A stretch of DNA of 64,000 bases from Collybia mongolica (taxonomy: Eukaryota; Basidiomycota; Agaricomycetes; Agaricales; Clitocybaceae), in contig JAAXNY010000001.1 of NCBI GenBank assembly GCA_013420905.1, positions 3,224,001 through 3,288,000 of the forward strand. The letters are read 5' to 3'. The translations under genes and the position numbers were made by a program. Below, in pieces: positions 46,809 through 58,624 of the stretch. Under the pieces are notes generated by a model, which had not been told where the DNA came from, did not search any database, and saw nothing but the letters and a program-made list of their open reading frames with translations. Positions within the stretch are counted from its first letter, which is position 1. Each line of letters starts with the position of its first letter.

Positions 46809-47663
46809 AGTGCAACGACGGAAAGTTTTGTTGGAGATGGGGAGGCGATGATAGAGATATGGGTGAATGCGATGAAAGAAGCTGGCACGAGATGAAGGGA
46901 GATATCGATGCATCCACATCCATCCCATGAGCCAAATCGTGACTCGCTCTCGGCTATGTCCGTCATGAAAAAATGTTCTGCGATGGTGATGGATCTAATC
47001 TAATCTTTTCCGACTATCTGTATGAATTATATATAAAGCCTTTCAGGGTCGTACATACCGATTCCTATAAAATAAATTGCTGAAAAAAGTATCATCAAAC
47101 CTACTGATATGTAGCTACGAAAAACCCACCGAACGGTTCAAGTTGGCGAATGGGCATTGAATATTTTGTGTTGAGCGCTGAGCAGCCGTAGTCAGCATTA
47201 CAACTGGTCTCTCAGCCATAAACGATGTCTTCATTTGTGTCCGGACGTCTTACCCTTTATCCTTCTGAAAGATCCACACCAATTTCAAAATGTTATGATG
47301 TCGGAGCGTTTATAATAATATGCTACATTTATACTCCGTCAAATGCTTTTGCAGGTAACAAAATTTTATAGTAAGGGACTTGTTGTCAATGTGTTTCTCA
47401 TGCTTCTGTTTCGTTTTGAGGATAGAGAGAGCATTGAGGTCATGGCCGTGGTTGTTTTATATTGAAGAAATTAATTTACTACATTATATTACATGCAATG
47501 GCACAAGTTTGTAGATGTAAATAATTCATACGAGGAAGAAACAGATTTAAGAGAAGCTGTGCAACGCCGCTGGCCCTTGTATGCACGGACCCCAACTCCG
47601 GCGAACTCAAACCCTAACTACCACCAGTGCTCGTTTGACCTCAACACTCCACCCACAAGCATT
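46809..47663. promoter_or_regulatory. divergent intergenic region
   Basis: The region lies upstream of both the synthetase (minus) and the BAR gene (plus). The segment nearest the synthetase has weak open frames that I take as 5' leader. The rest is AT-rich with no repeat or RNA gene recognised. Confidence 0.4.
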
Positions 47664-48966
47664 ATGGAAGGCTGGAGTAAACTACAATCTAGCATTGGCA
47701 GTATTAACTTTGCCCAGGCGGGGAACAAATTGAGCAAGGGTTTTAATTCAAGTGTACAGGCAACCAAGGAGCGCCTTGGCCAGGTTGCTGCGGATGAAAT
47801 TACTGAGCTCCCCCAAGGTCGGTTCACCTTTACAATCCAAATGAACTTGTTATCGTTATGGGATGTTCGTGACCTAACGCGTTCCCATTTTCAGAATACA
47901 AAGACCTTGAAGCTCGCGTCGATGCTCTTCGGGCTGCGCATATATCTCTACTCAAGTGGGTTCTTGACTCCTATGTTGATAGTATCTTGATGAACGCCAG
48001 ATAGGATAACAAAGGTTTACGAATCCGAAACCTACGACTACCCGACCCAAATCCAGGAATCCATCTCTGAACTCTCTTCGTCAATTGGTTACAATCTCAC
48101 CTCCTTTGCGGCAACAAACCTCAAAGGTACAAACCTGCCTGCCCCTGCTGCGCCCTCGGCTCCCCCACCATCCACGCACAAGACTCTCCCCCATGCACTC
48201 GTCCGGTCTGCGCATTCCGCATCCAATGCTCTCCAAGGAACTGTCACTGCAGGCGATGATAGATTGGGTAAGGCCCTTGCCCTGTACGCGAGTGGCTGGG
48301 AAAAGATTGCGCTGGCACGGTTGGAGCAGGATTCAGGCATTCAGGAGAACTTCTTGTTCCCATGGCAGACAACACTTAACTCTTCTATCTCAATTGCAAT
48401 GAAGGCAAGGCAGGCAGTTCGGGTTAGCCGACTTGAGCTTGATGCTGCTAAGCAGTCGTACGTCTGGTCCCGCCATTGTTCGCTGACTCTTAATCGACCC
48501 CACTCCTTTACAGACTTAAGAATGCAAGCCCCCAACGACAAGAACATGCTCGACTCGAAGTCGAGAATGCGGAAGATGACCTCGTCCAAAAGACTGAAGT
48601 TGCCATCACATTGATGAAAACTGTTCTCGAAAACGTAAGCGTCATACTATTTGGCACCATCGTGCGGTTGTGTTCACCATTATTTCTGTTGCTGATCAAT
48701 TCATCTCTACAGCCCGAACCTATTAAGAATCTCAATGAGCTTGCCAAGGCTCAGGTACTGGTCGCATTAACTATCTTGTTGACGAAGCTCACTCCCACTG
48801 TTCACAGCTCATGTTCTTCTCCATTGCGGCAGAGGCCCTCTCCACCATTCAAGGTGAGATCGAGGAGCTCAGTTTAACTGCTGAGGGTGAATACAGGTGC
48901 GTGTCGGATGACCTTTACGTCTCATTTCCCTCACTGAGTCACTCTAGGAAGTCCCGCGACCACTGA
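47664..48966 (+). CDS. GVP36: BAR domain protein, Gvp36-type
   Basis: Seven exons (47664-47817, 47895-47955, 48005-48457, 48514-48634, 48713-48754, 48808-48896, 48948-48966) give 312 aa, all in phase with GT-AG ends. The N-terminus is MEGWSKLQSSIGSINFAQAG, then ELPQEYKDLEARVDALRAAH. A Pro/Ala loop follows, then long helices (ALYASGWEKIALARLEQD, RQAVRVSRLELDAAKQ, EHARLEVENAEDDLVQKTE), ending in ISAEALSTIQ-like sequence. This is the pattern of the BAR_2/Gvp36 family, curved dimers on Golgi and endosomal membranes involved in vesicle traffic. It ends with KSRDH. Confidence 0.85.
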
Positions 48967-49366
48967 GGTGCCTCTCAACTAATCGTCTGATGTGTTTCTA
49001 ACCTCTCATTCCCTATGGCCTCTTCATATATTATTCACTTGCAATTTGCGAAAAGTCAAGCACGAACGCTAACTTACGTCCGCATATTCTCTATATGCTC
49101 GTCAGTTGCTTTTTTTTATCTTCTCGAATTTCCACGATTACAAGTCAAACATGATCATATGTCTTGTAACGCCAATCAATATCGTCTTTTTTTCAAGTGA
49201 GTGCCAACAAATAGTGCATCGTTGAGACATATATAAGATGGTGCTCTTAACTCTCGGTGTTGGGATACTTTTCGTATACCATGGCTTGAAAGGGGATCTT
49301 GTGTAAACTGATATAATGATGTTGCCCCAATTAACTAATTTATACAGCCGGGGAAGCTGCAACGCT
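48967..49366. terminator. convergent 3' spacer
   Basis: The region lies between the BAR gene and the p24 gene, both ending here. It is T-rich (TTGCTTTTTTTTATC near 49106), and no gene is recognised. Confidence 0.4.
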
Positions 49367-50268
49367 CTAAACTTTATATCGTCGGCCAGTACGTGTAAAG
49401 AACGTTTGCAGAATGTACACCTGCAACCTAAAGGAAGAATGAGACATGAGCATGGAGGATAATAGTTCCCCCAAAAAATCGACGTACATCGCCATACCAA
49501 TGATCCCGAGGCTCTCCAAAACGGCATACCAAAATATACGACTAATGTAGAGATAATTGATTGATAGATCATGCAGAGACCGAAAAACTCACTTTTGCGT
49601 GGATTTGACAATAGAGAAACCCCTGTTTTCAGCTGTGTGGAAACTGGACGAGATTGAGCATACAACATGTATGGTAACCAATAACCTACTGCTTCTGCAT
49701 TCTCTTGATATTCATAAGCATTCCGTTTAACCTGAACACGCTCTCCTCCAGTGCACTTGTTTGCTCTGCTATCTGCCCTGGCTTCGCTGGAGCCTCTCGC
49801 CTTGGGTCGCTCTCCACCATGATATCAAAGTCCACCAGTTTCTCGGTAAGTGTGGACATGTCATTCTCGAAGCAAAATGCGTATTCCCCAGGGATATTGG
49901 CGGTCAAGACATAGTCGCCTTGTCGTTCGCGTTCGGCCTCAAGTAGGACTTTCCCGTTCGGATCCTTAATGTCAAAGTCGATATCGAATGACCCCCCAGA
50001 TTGGACCTGTCAAGTACATAAGGAGTCGCGTACAAAGAATATAGAAGGTGACCGACAGCAAAATAGAACTGGCATTGCGTATTTTAGTATGGTGTGTAGA
50101 GCAGATTGTAACAAAACCACATACGCCAAGCTTCTCACCAGCCTTCTCCACATCAGCATAAAAACATAAGCGTTCGTTGGCTGCAAGAGTTGTCGTCAGT
50201 GCTGAAGCTTTAACGGAAAGGGAAAGGTATAATAGAAAGCATAGAGAGAGGAAAGGGAGTGTGGCCAT
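49367..50268 (-). CDS. p24/emp24/GP25L family cargo receptor
   Basis: Six or so exons assemble from ATG 50268 to TAG 49367. In order: a signal peptide (LPFLSLCFLLYLSLSVKA), a GOLD domain with the paired cysteines (ERLCFYADVEKAGEKL ... GEYAFCFEND), the segments FDIDFDIKDPNGKV and MLMNIKRMQKH, a coiled stretch (HTAENRGFSIVKSTQ), one membrane helix (YAVLESLGIIGMAML then QVYILQTFF) and a short lumen-opposite tail TRTGRRYKV. These proteins cycle between ER and Golgi in COPII/COPI vesicles and select cargo. The tail has basic residues but no classic KKxx. The subclass (Erp-like, gamma) is a guess. Exon boundaries were checked by phase. Confidence 0.9.
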
Positions 50269-50454
50269 TTTTTGGAAAGAGTCACTGCGGAACGCTGCTG
50301 GCAGGGCATTTCGGAGTTTGAAATACGAATGATCAAATATTAGCAGTACATATTTATCTAAACAATCTTGTTTCTTCCTTCTCTGGCTACTACTTACTTT
50401 TAAAGCGTTTCCGGTTGGTAGACCTTCTTTTCTGATAACTCACATACCCCTTCC
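50269..50454. promoter_or_regulatory. short divergent promoter
   Basis: Only 186 bases separate the p24 start codon (minus) from the next gene's start (plus). CT-rich tracts (CTTGTTTCTTCCTTCTC near 50367) resemble fungal promoter pyrimidine stretches. Confidence 0.4.
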
Positions 50455-52375
50455 ATGTTGTGTTCAACTTTATCTGATCATGCTTACAACGACTGGCTGC
50501 AAGTCTCCCCAATTAATCGTGATAGGTCTTGCAATGAAGAAAACGATGGCACCGAACTCTCCTTAGGCTTCAACTACATCCACTCACTCGCAAACGACGA
50601 CTTCTCGGATCGCAATTCGCTTCTCTCTAATCAGTATTTTACCTCAGTTCTTCCTGTCTCTCACTCTACAAGCGACCTTGGGAAGACTCTGATGCATCTG
50701 CTCAGCCCTTCAACTGACGTTTTTGACCCATCAAACTCCTCTCCTTCTCTGGACTCGCATTGTATTCTATCACCGACCCATACAGGAACGATAAACCACC
50801 CACAAGACACCCCATTCGATGATTGCTACAGACTTTTGACCCCATTGGTCTCCTCGGATTCTTATATATCGCCTATCGTTCGAGCATCCTCTCTCGGATC
50901 TAGGGCCGACAGACTTCCCTCATGTACCTCGGATCGCCCAGGAATATCTACTTCTCTCGACTCTGAGAACAGTTCCTTTCTTGACCGCCTTCGTGCCACT
51001 GTTCGCTCAACTTCATCGCCGGACCACATCCAGATCTACTCCTCAAAACCTCCATGTCTGCTCTCACCATGCCAACCATCAATTACTCGATGCCTTGCCA
51101 CACCTCCTGTTACTCCCAAGCAACAAATTTTGTGTGACATCCCCAGCACTTCTGACCCTACACTACTATTTTCGCCTCTGACTCCCTTACCTGAAGATGC
51201 AATTCATTTTCAGGGATCGACTACTCCCGAGACCAACACTATAATAAAACGAAGGCTATCATTCCAAGACGTTCCTTCCTCTCGGCCCACCAAAGCTCGT
51301 CGCATCCTCCGTTCGTCTCATGCGGAACCAGGACAGCTTCTTGCTGCTCTCTTGAGCCCTGTCCCAGAATTACCCCCCCGGCCCCGATCTCCTGTTCCTC
51401 AGCTCTTGTGCATACCTATCTTCACGAACCGGACCTTCCCAGAATTCGTGCCTATCTCTTCTGATTTCCCTATGTTCTACCGGCGCTTTCCCGCAAGTTC
51501 ATACTTGCGAGAGCTCTCAATGGAGTAAACCATAATTTTTCTTCTTCCTTCTATAATTTATTTCAAATGCACTGACATCAACTACTTAGTGCACCCAAAA
51601 CACGGCACCCAGGTGGAATATACAACCCCCCGCGCTGGCCTCTCGATCTATACGCCCCACGGTTCGTCAAGGGCAAAGGTACGGCTAAATTGGGCCTCTG
51701 TCCTATTTGCATTGAACCAGCCGAACGTGGTGGTCACGATGTCAAACTATGGTTCGCCATGAAGTTCTCTGCTTTCAAGTGGTGGGTAATCTCTAATTTT
51801 GTCGCATTGTTCGTGCTTAGTAAAACCTCTTAGAGTCCCATCTTTTAACGTCAAACCTCATGTCAATATTAGAATTCCATGTATAGCTATCATATGCAAT
51901 ACACACATGGTGAGATACCTCTTTGTCACATGTTGTTTATCCAAGAATGGCCAATCTCTAGGCATTTCTGCGTCCACCGGCCTTCCATTTTCGCCACCAG
52001 TGGCGTATCGTCGAACTAAGCGTCTTGAAGTTGGAAAGAAAGAAAAGCATATCATACAAGAAGGAAAATGCCACAAATGCAAGAAGTGGGTTGCAGTGGA
52101 GGGAATCAAGGATATGGAGAGTAAAGTACACATCAGTCTTGTGGCACCTTGCCTTGTGCTTAAAATCCCCACAGGTCAAAGAAATATTCTGGTATCTCAA
52201 TTGACTATCCCTGCACTCGCGCTTTTCTTGTTCACCACTATTACATGACAGGTGGAAACATGCAGCATCGTGCCACCATGGTTCGACGATACCCGGTGAA
52301 TCTCATGAAGACGTCTACGAGCGAGATCACGTCCATGAGAGGCTCCTTGAATTAACTAATGGCGTTGGACCGTGA
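50455..52375 (+). CDS. protein with Rua1-type C-terminal zinc domain
   Basis: Six exons (50455-51524, 51590-51781, 51887-51909, 51962-52125, 52175-52191, 52252-52375) give 529 aa. The first 350 residues are Ser/Pro-rich and disordered, typical of a transcription regulator. The C-terminal part has spaced Cys/His: YNPPRWPLDLYAPRFVKGKG, LGLCPICIEP, FKCYHMQYTHGISASTG, CHKCKKWV and WWKHAASCHHG. This fits the Rua1/DUF4451 C-terminal domain, named after the Ustilago maydis Rua1 regulator of glycolipid genes; many basidiomycetes have several paralogues. Two exons are only 23 and 17 nt. DNA binding is likely but the targets are unknown. Confidence 0.75.
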
Positions 52376-52915
52376 AACTGTGGTGTAGATAGTGTTAACA
52401 TAAATGTATATATTTTGGGACATATGATCAGATATGGACCTGTTACCAATCAAGAAATAATGGTGTTGTATACATTAGAATCAGGCTAGACAATCCGTTA
52501 TTCAATTTGTTGTTCGGAGTTGAAAGCGAAAGGAATGCACTGAATCATGGGCTTAAAGAACCAAATGAAAAAAGAGAAGACGTGGCTGAGCACCGCAAAC
52601 AATCACAAGTTCTGCAGTGGATAGAAAAATGAGGCGCGGGTTGAAGGTTCTGGAGGGCACGTACGTCGAAGGTTTGGGGTACTGAAAGATTTGCGAGATT
52701 CCGTTGGTGAGCTCAAAGCAATCCACAACGTCCTCAGGGCACGAGATTGTAGCGAAGAATGTTTCTTGATCACGGCTGGCCATGGGAGCTCTGCGCACAC
52801 AGTACCTTGGATCCTCCTTGGATCATTGCACCGATTGCTTCCGAGCCCAGAATCAGCTAGCTTTCTTGTCAACCAAACATCAACACAAAACACTATCTCA
52901 TACAAAGATACGTGA
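52376..52915. other. intergenic, one weak small ORF
   Basis: A minus-strand frame from 52783 reads MASRDQETFFATISCPEDVV then DCFELTNGISQ and can be joined over a GTACGT...TGCAG intron to a Cys-containing end (CDCLRC). It has coding character but no family that I recognise, and it may be a shadow of the promoter of the next gene. Confidence 0.25.
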
Positions 52916-54229
52916 ATGTCAACTCCGAGTTCCCAAGCCGTTACCTTTACCTCAAATGAACGCGTCCTATGTTACCACGGGCCCCTCATCTATGAGGCAA
53001 AAGTGCTCAAAGTTACAACAGTCGACGAGGCCACTACAACCACAGGCTTAACTGGGCCCCATTACTTTGTACACTACAAAGGCTGGAAGCAGACGTAAGT
53101 ATCATTGCCCATATCTCGATACTCGCCCGGAAGAAAGCTGTTGCGGATGCTGAACTTTGTGCTAGGTGGGACGAGTGGGTTCCTGGCAGCCGCGTCCTTA
53201 AATACAATGAAACAAACTTGGAAACGCAAAAAGCGCTACAGAAAACCAATGCGCCGGCGACGGCAAGCGGAGCCTCTGCTTCTCGGGCTCCAAAGGGGGC
53301 AACAAACAAAGAGGGGGGTGCCTCGACAAGAGGCCCGACAAAAGCCGGTACGAGAGGGACCAAACGTGCGCGCGAAGAGGTAAATCGGTTTCTATCTATT
53401 TAGCGACATTCTTCATGGGTACTTTGATTTCGTCCCTAGGATGAGAGCAGCAAGAAACCAGATCTGAAGTTGAATCTACCAGATACACTCAAAATGTTCT
53501 TGGTGGATGACTGGGAGGCCGTTACGAAGAACAATCAAGTGGGTGTAAGGCCATATCCTTCCTCGGGCCTCGTTCATTTCCAACACATTCAGCTTGTTAC
53601 GCTTCCGCGCACCCCAACAGTTGTTGAACTATTGGATGAATTTGCCGCCTATGTTGTAGAAACAAAACCGCCAGGGTAATTGTCTTGATATCTGACTCGC
53701 TGTTCTGCCTGATAAATTCATCCCCTAAAGCCTACGAGATCCTGTCCTGCTGACTCCAACAATAATATCTGGCCTCCAAGTCTACTTCGACCGCTCACTT
53801 GGAGCCAACCTACTATACCGCTCCGAACGACCCCAATTTGCTGAGGTCCGTAAACAGTACAAGACAGGACAAAAGGTTATCATTGGGCAGGAGAAGGAGG
53901 TTAGTGCTGTTTACGGGGCAGAACATTTATTGAGGATGCTCGGTGTGTCCGGTCACTTCCGCCATACTAATATACAGTCTACTCACTATTTTCTTTACAA
54001 GTGAGTCTGCCTGGCATGGTCGCTAATTCAACTTTGGATCCTGAGTCAGTTGGGCTGGTACGGGACTACGTGAACGAACTGCTTGTGTGCGCGGCTTTTA
54101 GTTTCACTCCGGAGAGTTGACGAATTGATCATTCCCCGCAACAGGTGGATGGTCAAAGAACGAGCCCGAATCTTTCAGCCCGAATACACGACCGCCAGTG
54201 TTCAATACCAGAATGTTTCAAGGTCATGA
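52916..54229 (+). CDS. EAF3: Eaf3/MRG15 chromodomain protein
   Basis: Seven exons (52916-53094, 53166-53379, 53440-53538, 53593-53675, 53731-53942, 54002-54086, 54145-54229) give 318 aa, phase-checked. The N-terminal chromo barrel reads [19 protein letters not shown] ... [21 protein letters not shown] Lys/Ala/Gly-rich linker follows, then the MRG domain: [55 protein letters not shown] and [20 protein letters not shown]. The family reads H3K36 methylation as part of the NuA4 acetyltransferase and Rpd3S deacetylase complexes. All hallmark segments are present. One donor (GTGCGC at 54087) is unusual but needed for phase. Confidence 0.93.
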
Positions 54230-54872
54230 ATGTGCTATTTTTTTTTTTGCTATCGATCTCTTTAATTACTTACTTAGTCTCAGCCTGAATAATGGTTCCG
54301 ATTGTATGATTTTGGTACGCGTCGTGCATCCTACTATTTACACAAGTATACAACACCAAAATTACTATGTACATGGGTCCAAATCCTCTCATGAGACGGA
54401 GATGGCGTAAATTATGGCTGGGAAATCCAGTTCCTAACAAGTAATGGGACAACAATAGTGAGTTGAATACAGAAAATAAAGCCGAGGAATGGATAGCAAT
54501 AAAAGGCCTGAGGAACGGCGGTTTGGCATCCGCGAAGACTGAAAGAATAAGACGGGAGATGACACAGGTGGCTGTGAAAGCTAGGTGAGAGCTTCCCAGC
54601 AAATTTCCATCTCCTGCCCCTTATGCGCTCTTACATAGAAAGGGATGAGGGGGGTTGCTGAGCGTATGGTCCCATCACTCCTAGCGTCACAATCGAGAGT
54701 CAGACTTGAGCGCGGTATGCCAAGGAGTCTCGTGCCAGCGGATGGGCAATGGTGGTGCCCAATGGCGCAAGGCGCCGCGTGTGAAGCTGTCGCCTACGCT
54801 TTTCTTCGACGCCCAGTCGAATCGAGTCAAGATTGCACGTCGAAAACTCGCCCAACTCGATACCTCATTGTC
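54230..54872. terminator. convergent spacer, no firm gene
   Basis: The region lies between the ends of the MRG gene and the kinase gene. A minus-strand frame at 54270-54602 (111 codons) is hydrophobic and unlike any family I know. It may be kinase 3' UTR. Confidence 0.35.
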
Positions 54873-56085
54873 CTACCTCCTCCCATTGCCATTATTTCTA
54901 GCGTTGCATGCTTCACAGTATCTTCTCCCCCCGCCTACGCTGCCACTGCCTGTTCCCCCTTGGCTATCCATCGCACCTCGTCCTTTTCCGGTATCACCTG
55001 CCCCTGGCACGCTCCAGTCAAACATCGAATCGTACTTCACACCCACTCTCTCTGCTAAGCCCCTGAAGAGAGCGCGCAGGCCCTCGTAGTCGGGCAAGTC
55101 ATCAAATTCCAACCCTCTTGCATAGCGAAATAGGACATCGAATTCAGGCGGTAGGCCTGCAGTCAGCATGGGTTCCGCGGCAATTTTGGCATCTCGAATG
55201 AGATCCCATGTTGCTGAAACAGGGTTGTAAGGGTGTGCGTGCCGCTGTTGGGCTGCAGCTGAATGGGGAGATTGAGCAGCAGGCGTGGGGGGCGTAGCTG
55301 GTGCCCTCAATTTTCGCCAGGGGAGTGATCCTCTCAGAAAATAGATGAGCATGTATGCCAGCGACTCGAGGTCATCTCTCCGAGACGATTCAACTCCCAA
55401 ATGGGTGTTAATCGCAGCGAAAAGCGAGGTACCCACTCCGTGGTAGCCGTCTTGCTTGTAAGGTATGTGATTTGAGGTGCGAGGGTCCCTGAATTTCTTG
55501 GCGAGACCAAAGTCGATGACATTTACCAGGTGAGCGGCTTTCCCGGTGCCCATGACAAAATTTGCAGGTTTAATATCGCGGTGAAGGAAAGAGTGCGAAT
55601 GGATGAATTCGATACGCGAAATCTTGAATATCGATTAGTCAGTCAGACGAGCTCTTATATTTATGTAACGACTTACGAGTTGGTCAGCGAGCAATAACAC
55701 GGTCTTGAGTGAAAAATGGCGATTGCACATTTTAAAAAGATCCTCAAGAGATGGTCCTAGGAGATCAATGACCATAACATTGTAGTCGCCCTGTCTGCCG
55801 GACCACATAATCCAGGGCACGCCCGTGCCTCCCATGAGGGTTTTGTAAATCTTGGATTCCTGGCGAAGAGGACTGTTGTTATTCTTTGCATAGGCAGGTT
55901 CTAACTTAATGGCGACCTCCTTTCCAGCGATGGTGTGTACTCCAAGAAAAACTGTGCCTATGATAAGGGTATGGTGAGCAGTGACATGGGCACGAACCAA
56001 CTAGGCAGAAAGGATTGAACCGACCACATCCACCGTTTGCAATCTCCTCTTCTAGACGATATTTCCCGCCGAAAGTAAAATCCAT
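54873..56085 (-). CDS. casein kinase 1 family Ser/Thr kinase
   Basis: Three exons (56085-56025, 55957-55677, 55622-54873) give 363 aa. Kinase landmarks are the Gly loop with [20 protein letters not shown] (catalytic Lys), [21 protein letters not shown] (catalytic loop), [31 protein letters not shown] and LRGSLPW. These are CK1 signatures, the family that phosphorylates pre-acidic sites in traffic, clock and morphology control. The segment between DFG and SINTHLG is divergent ([20 protein letters not shown] instead of the usual GTARYAS form). There is a Pro/Ala insert with a HAHPYNP stretch, and a short Gly-rich tail without the palmitoylation Cys-Cys of Yck proteins, though a CEAC motif is present near the end. 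It is probably a diverged paralogue. Confidence 0.9.
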
Positions 56086-56510
56086 GGTTTGGGGGACAAG
56101 GGTGGGATTGAGAAAACAAGGTAGTCGCCACTGCTAACACCTATTACGATTTTGGTTCAACTTGACAAACAAACGCGTGTCTTAGTCAGCACCGGCTTCT
56201 CGGCGATCAACCGCGACCTGCTACATACGCTGCAACCTTCAGGAGGCCTTTGTACACATCAACCTTAGAGGCCCAAGAGTAACTTTACATTACGTGTTGC
56301 TTTGGAAATTCATGAACAGGATGACCGCAGCGCCCTGTTGACCTGGAGATTTGCACGCCCTCAAGGTATTGCCACGGTCAGCATATAAAATAATTACTCT
56401 ATATATATAATACACGAGCTTGGGTCTCACTAACGTCATTACCGTAATTGATTTTAATTATATCCAAGCTTCTCTTCAAGTTGCTTATCATTTTCATAAA
56501 CGACGACTCC
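56086..56510. promoter_or_regulatory. divergent promoter, kinase and peroxiredoxin
   Basis: The two genes start away from each other across 425 bases. A TATATATATAATAC box lies near 56400, about 110 bases before the peroxiredoxin ATG. No other site is identified. Confidence 0.45.
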
Positions 56511-57269
56511 ATGACTTCCACAATTGCCTCTGTTGCCCAGGCTGCCCACTCCATCGCCTCATCTCTCCTAGCTACCGCACAAATCCAAGTCGGAGGTGCT
56601 ATCCCTGCTCAGGAGGTGAAGGAAAACGAACCGCACAAGGGAGATCCTCTCGTCTTGAAGGGGAAGAACATTATCGTGAGACGAATTCTCTCTACTACAT
56701 CAACCCCTTTGCATTGACATCATTAGCTCGGTGTTCCGGGCGCATTCACCGGAACTTGCCACGCTCAAATCCCAGGATACATTAAGGCATACAACGAGTT
56801 CAAAGCCAAGGGCGTCAACGAAGTTTTTGTTATTGCCATCAACGATGTTTTCGTGACAAAGTAAGGATTATGAAATTGGCATGTGTACTGATTTTCATTG
56901 TACATTAAACTTATTATGATAGAGCGTGGAAAGAGAACTTGGCTCCTGAAGGCACAAGTGCGTTCTCCCCACCATCACCGGGTCCCCCCAGTTCATTTTA
57001 TTCTTCCAGAGGTTCGCTTCCTGGCTGACGACACCGGAAAATTTACTTCTTCTCTTGGGCTCGTTTTCGACGCAACCCCAATCCTAGGAAGTCCCCGCTC
57101 AAAGGTGTATTGCTATGCCAAGTGCTCTTCTGCATTCATCCTAAAATGTAATCCCTTCTAGCGTTACGTGATCATCGCCGACGATGATCGAGTCACCTCA
57201 ATCGCCGTCGAGGATGATCCTACCAAGATTACAGTGACGGACGCGAAGGTAATCTTGGCTAGTTTGTGA
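56511..57269 (+). CDS. peroxiredoxin, PMP20/Prx5 type
   Basis: Five exons (56511-56675, 56727-56860, 56923-56957, 57010-57104, 57162-57269) give 178 aa, the normal length. The active site is GVPGAFTGTCHAQIPGYI, where the Cys is peroxidatic. AINDVFVTKAWKE, VRFLADDTGKFTSSLGLVFD and RYVIIADDDRV follow, all typical of the redoxin family that reduces hydrogen and alkyl peroxides using thioredoxin or glutathione. The usual TCS after the active Thr is TCH here. No C-terminal SKL is present (it ends VILASL), so a peroxisomal location is not indicated. Fungal members are known allergens. Confidence 0.92.
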
Positions 57270-58624
57270 AGCAGTGGAGATCAAGGACCTGTGTAAATAT
57301 GAATGTGCAAATAAACGGGTGCTCACTACCCTGCTCGCACGAACATGGTTCAGTAGAATATACGATTATTGACATCGCCATGGACGCTGAAGTAATTATG
57401 AAAGATTAGCCATTGTGACCCTTCGTTCTTTAGTCGATATATGCATGTTGTAGATTGGTCACCACGACTAGAACAGCTAAATCAAAGTTAACAACATGGA
57501 TGCAAACAAACCCTTCTAATTACCCCCATTTCTCAGGCAGCCTTTCGAGACCTTCACACTTTGGCTTGTTATTAATTCCAGATATCTTCCATGTCTCTCC
57601 TCCAACTCCTTGATTCCCTTCTGTGCCAACTCAAGCCATTATCAACGTCGCCCAAAAACTTTCATCGGTATCGGGTGATGAGGGTGTGGGGTGTAGTTGA
57701 ATGTGGGGAGTATCGTGGCGCTGCCTACCTGCCGGTGGCGCCAATGTCATGACTGCTCTCAAGTCAAGTTGGATACGGCGAAGGCGAATAATTATGATAT
57801 GAGTACTGCGAACGAGGAGAATTCGATAAGGCTTAAAAAGACTATCAAAAACGGGCACCCACATAGAAATGCTCGGGACAAATTACAGAGGGAAAGAGGA
57901 TGGCGGGAGAGGAGTACATATGATAGATATAATGCAAAGGCGGATGAGGTAGAATGAGATATCAGCGATGTTAAGAATTTGTAATATTGCCTATTTCCCC
58001 AACAGCTGTACATGTGGTATGAGGCCTGAGGCACGAATGATACCGAAGACAAGATTTTTTCGTTGACATGTACTTCCCACACATGGTCAGCATGGTACTC
58101 GTTTTCAAGGCACATCAAAGCAGCACGATGTCACAGACTAATTCAACCCTCTTGGGTACAGGTGTCTAGTGGCTTGGCCCGACTATTGTGTTGAAGATAG
58201 ACAGGGGAACGACTCAACAGAGTAGGAATAATCATCTAGGTGAACGGTCTATGCACAAAGTCGATTGCACGAACGGCAATTTGGGACAAAAAAATTTGTA
58301 TTAATTTATAAGAAATGACTGACAACAGGTGGATCAGATGTTTGACGGTACACTAAGGGCTGAGCAGCTGCTCACCTGGTGCGACAAATGAAGGCTTTCT
58401 TGATGAAATTAGGGTCAGGAAGGCTGGGCTAACGGTTTGTGATACGAGGACATTGTCAGTTCCAGTCTCATCAACCAAAGAATACGAAAGAACGCTGACA
58501 TTATTTGAGTTTTCATTGACTCATCATCATCATTCTAAACCCATAAACTGCAATCAAGAGGCCATTCATTTCACACCCAAAGCTGAACTAAAATACAACA
58601 ATACACTCTCAGATGTGATTGAGA
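57270..58624. other. 1.35-kb convergent spacer with a possible broken small gene
   Basis: On the minus strand two adjacent frames look like one protein: PDTDESFWATLIMA (about 57634-57680) and then LAQKGIKELEERHGRYLELI one base out of phase. An upstream RLRRIQLDLRAVMTLAPP segment is in the first frame. I found no splice pair that joins them. The remainder has no recognisable gene. Confidence 0.3.
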
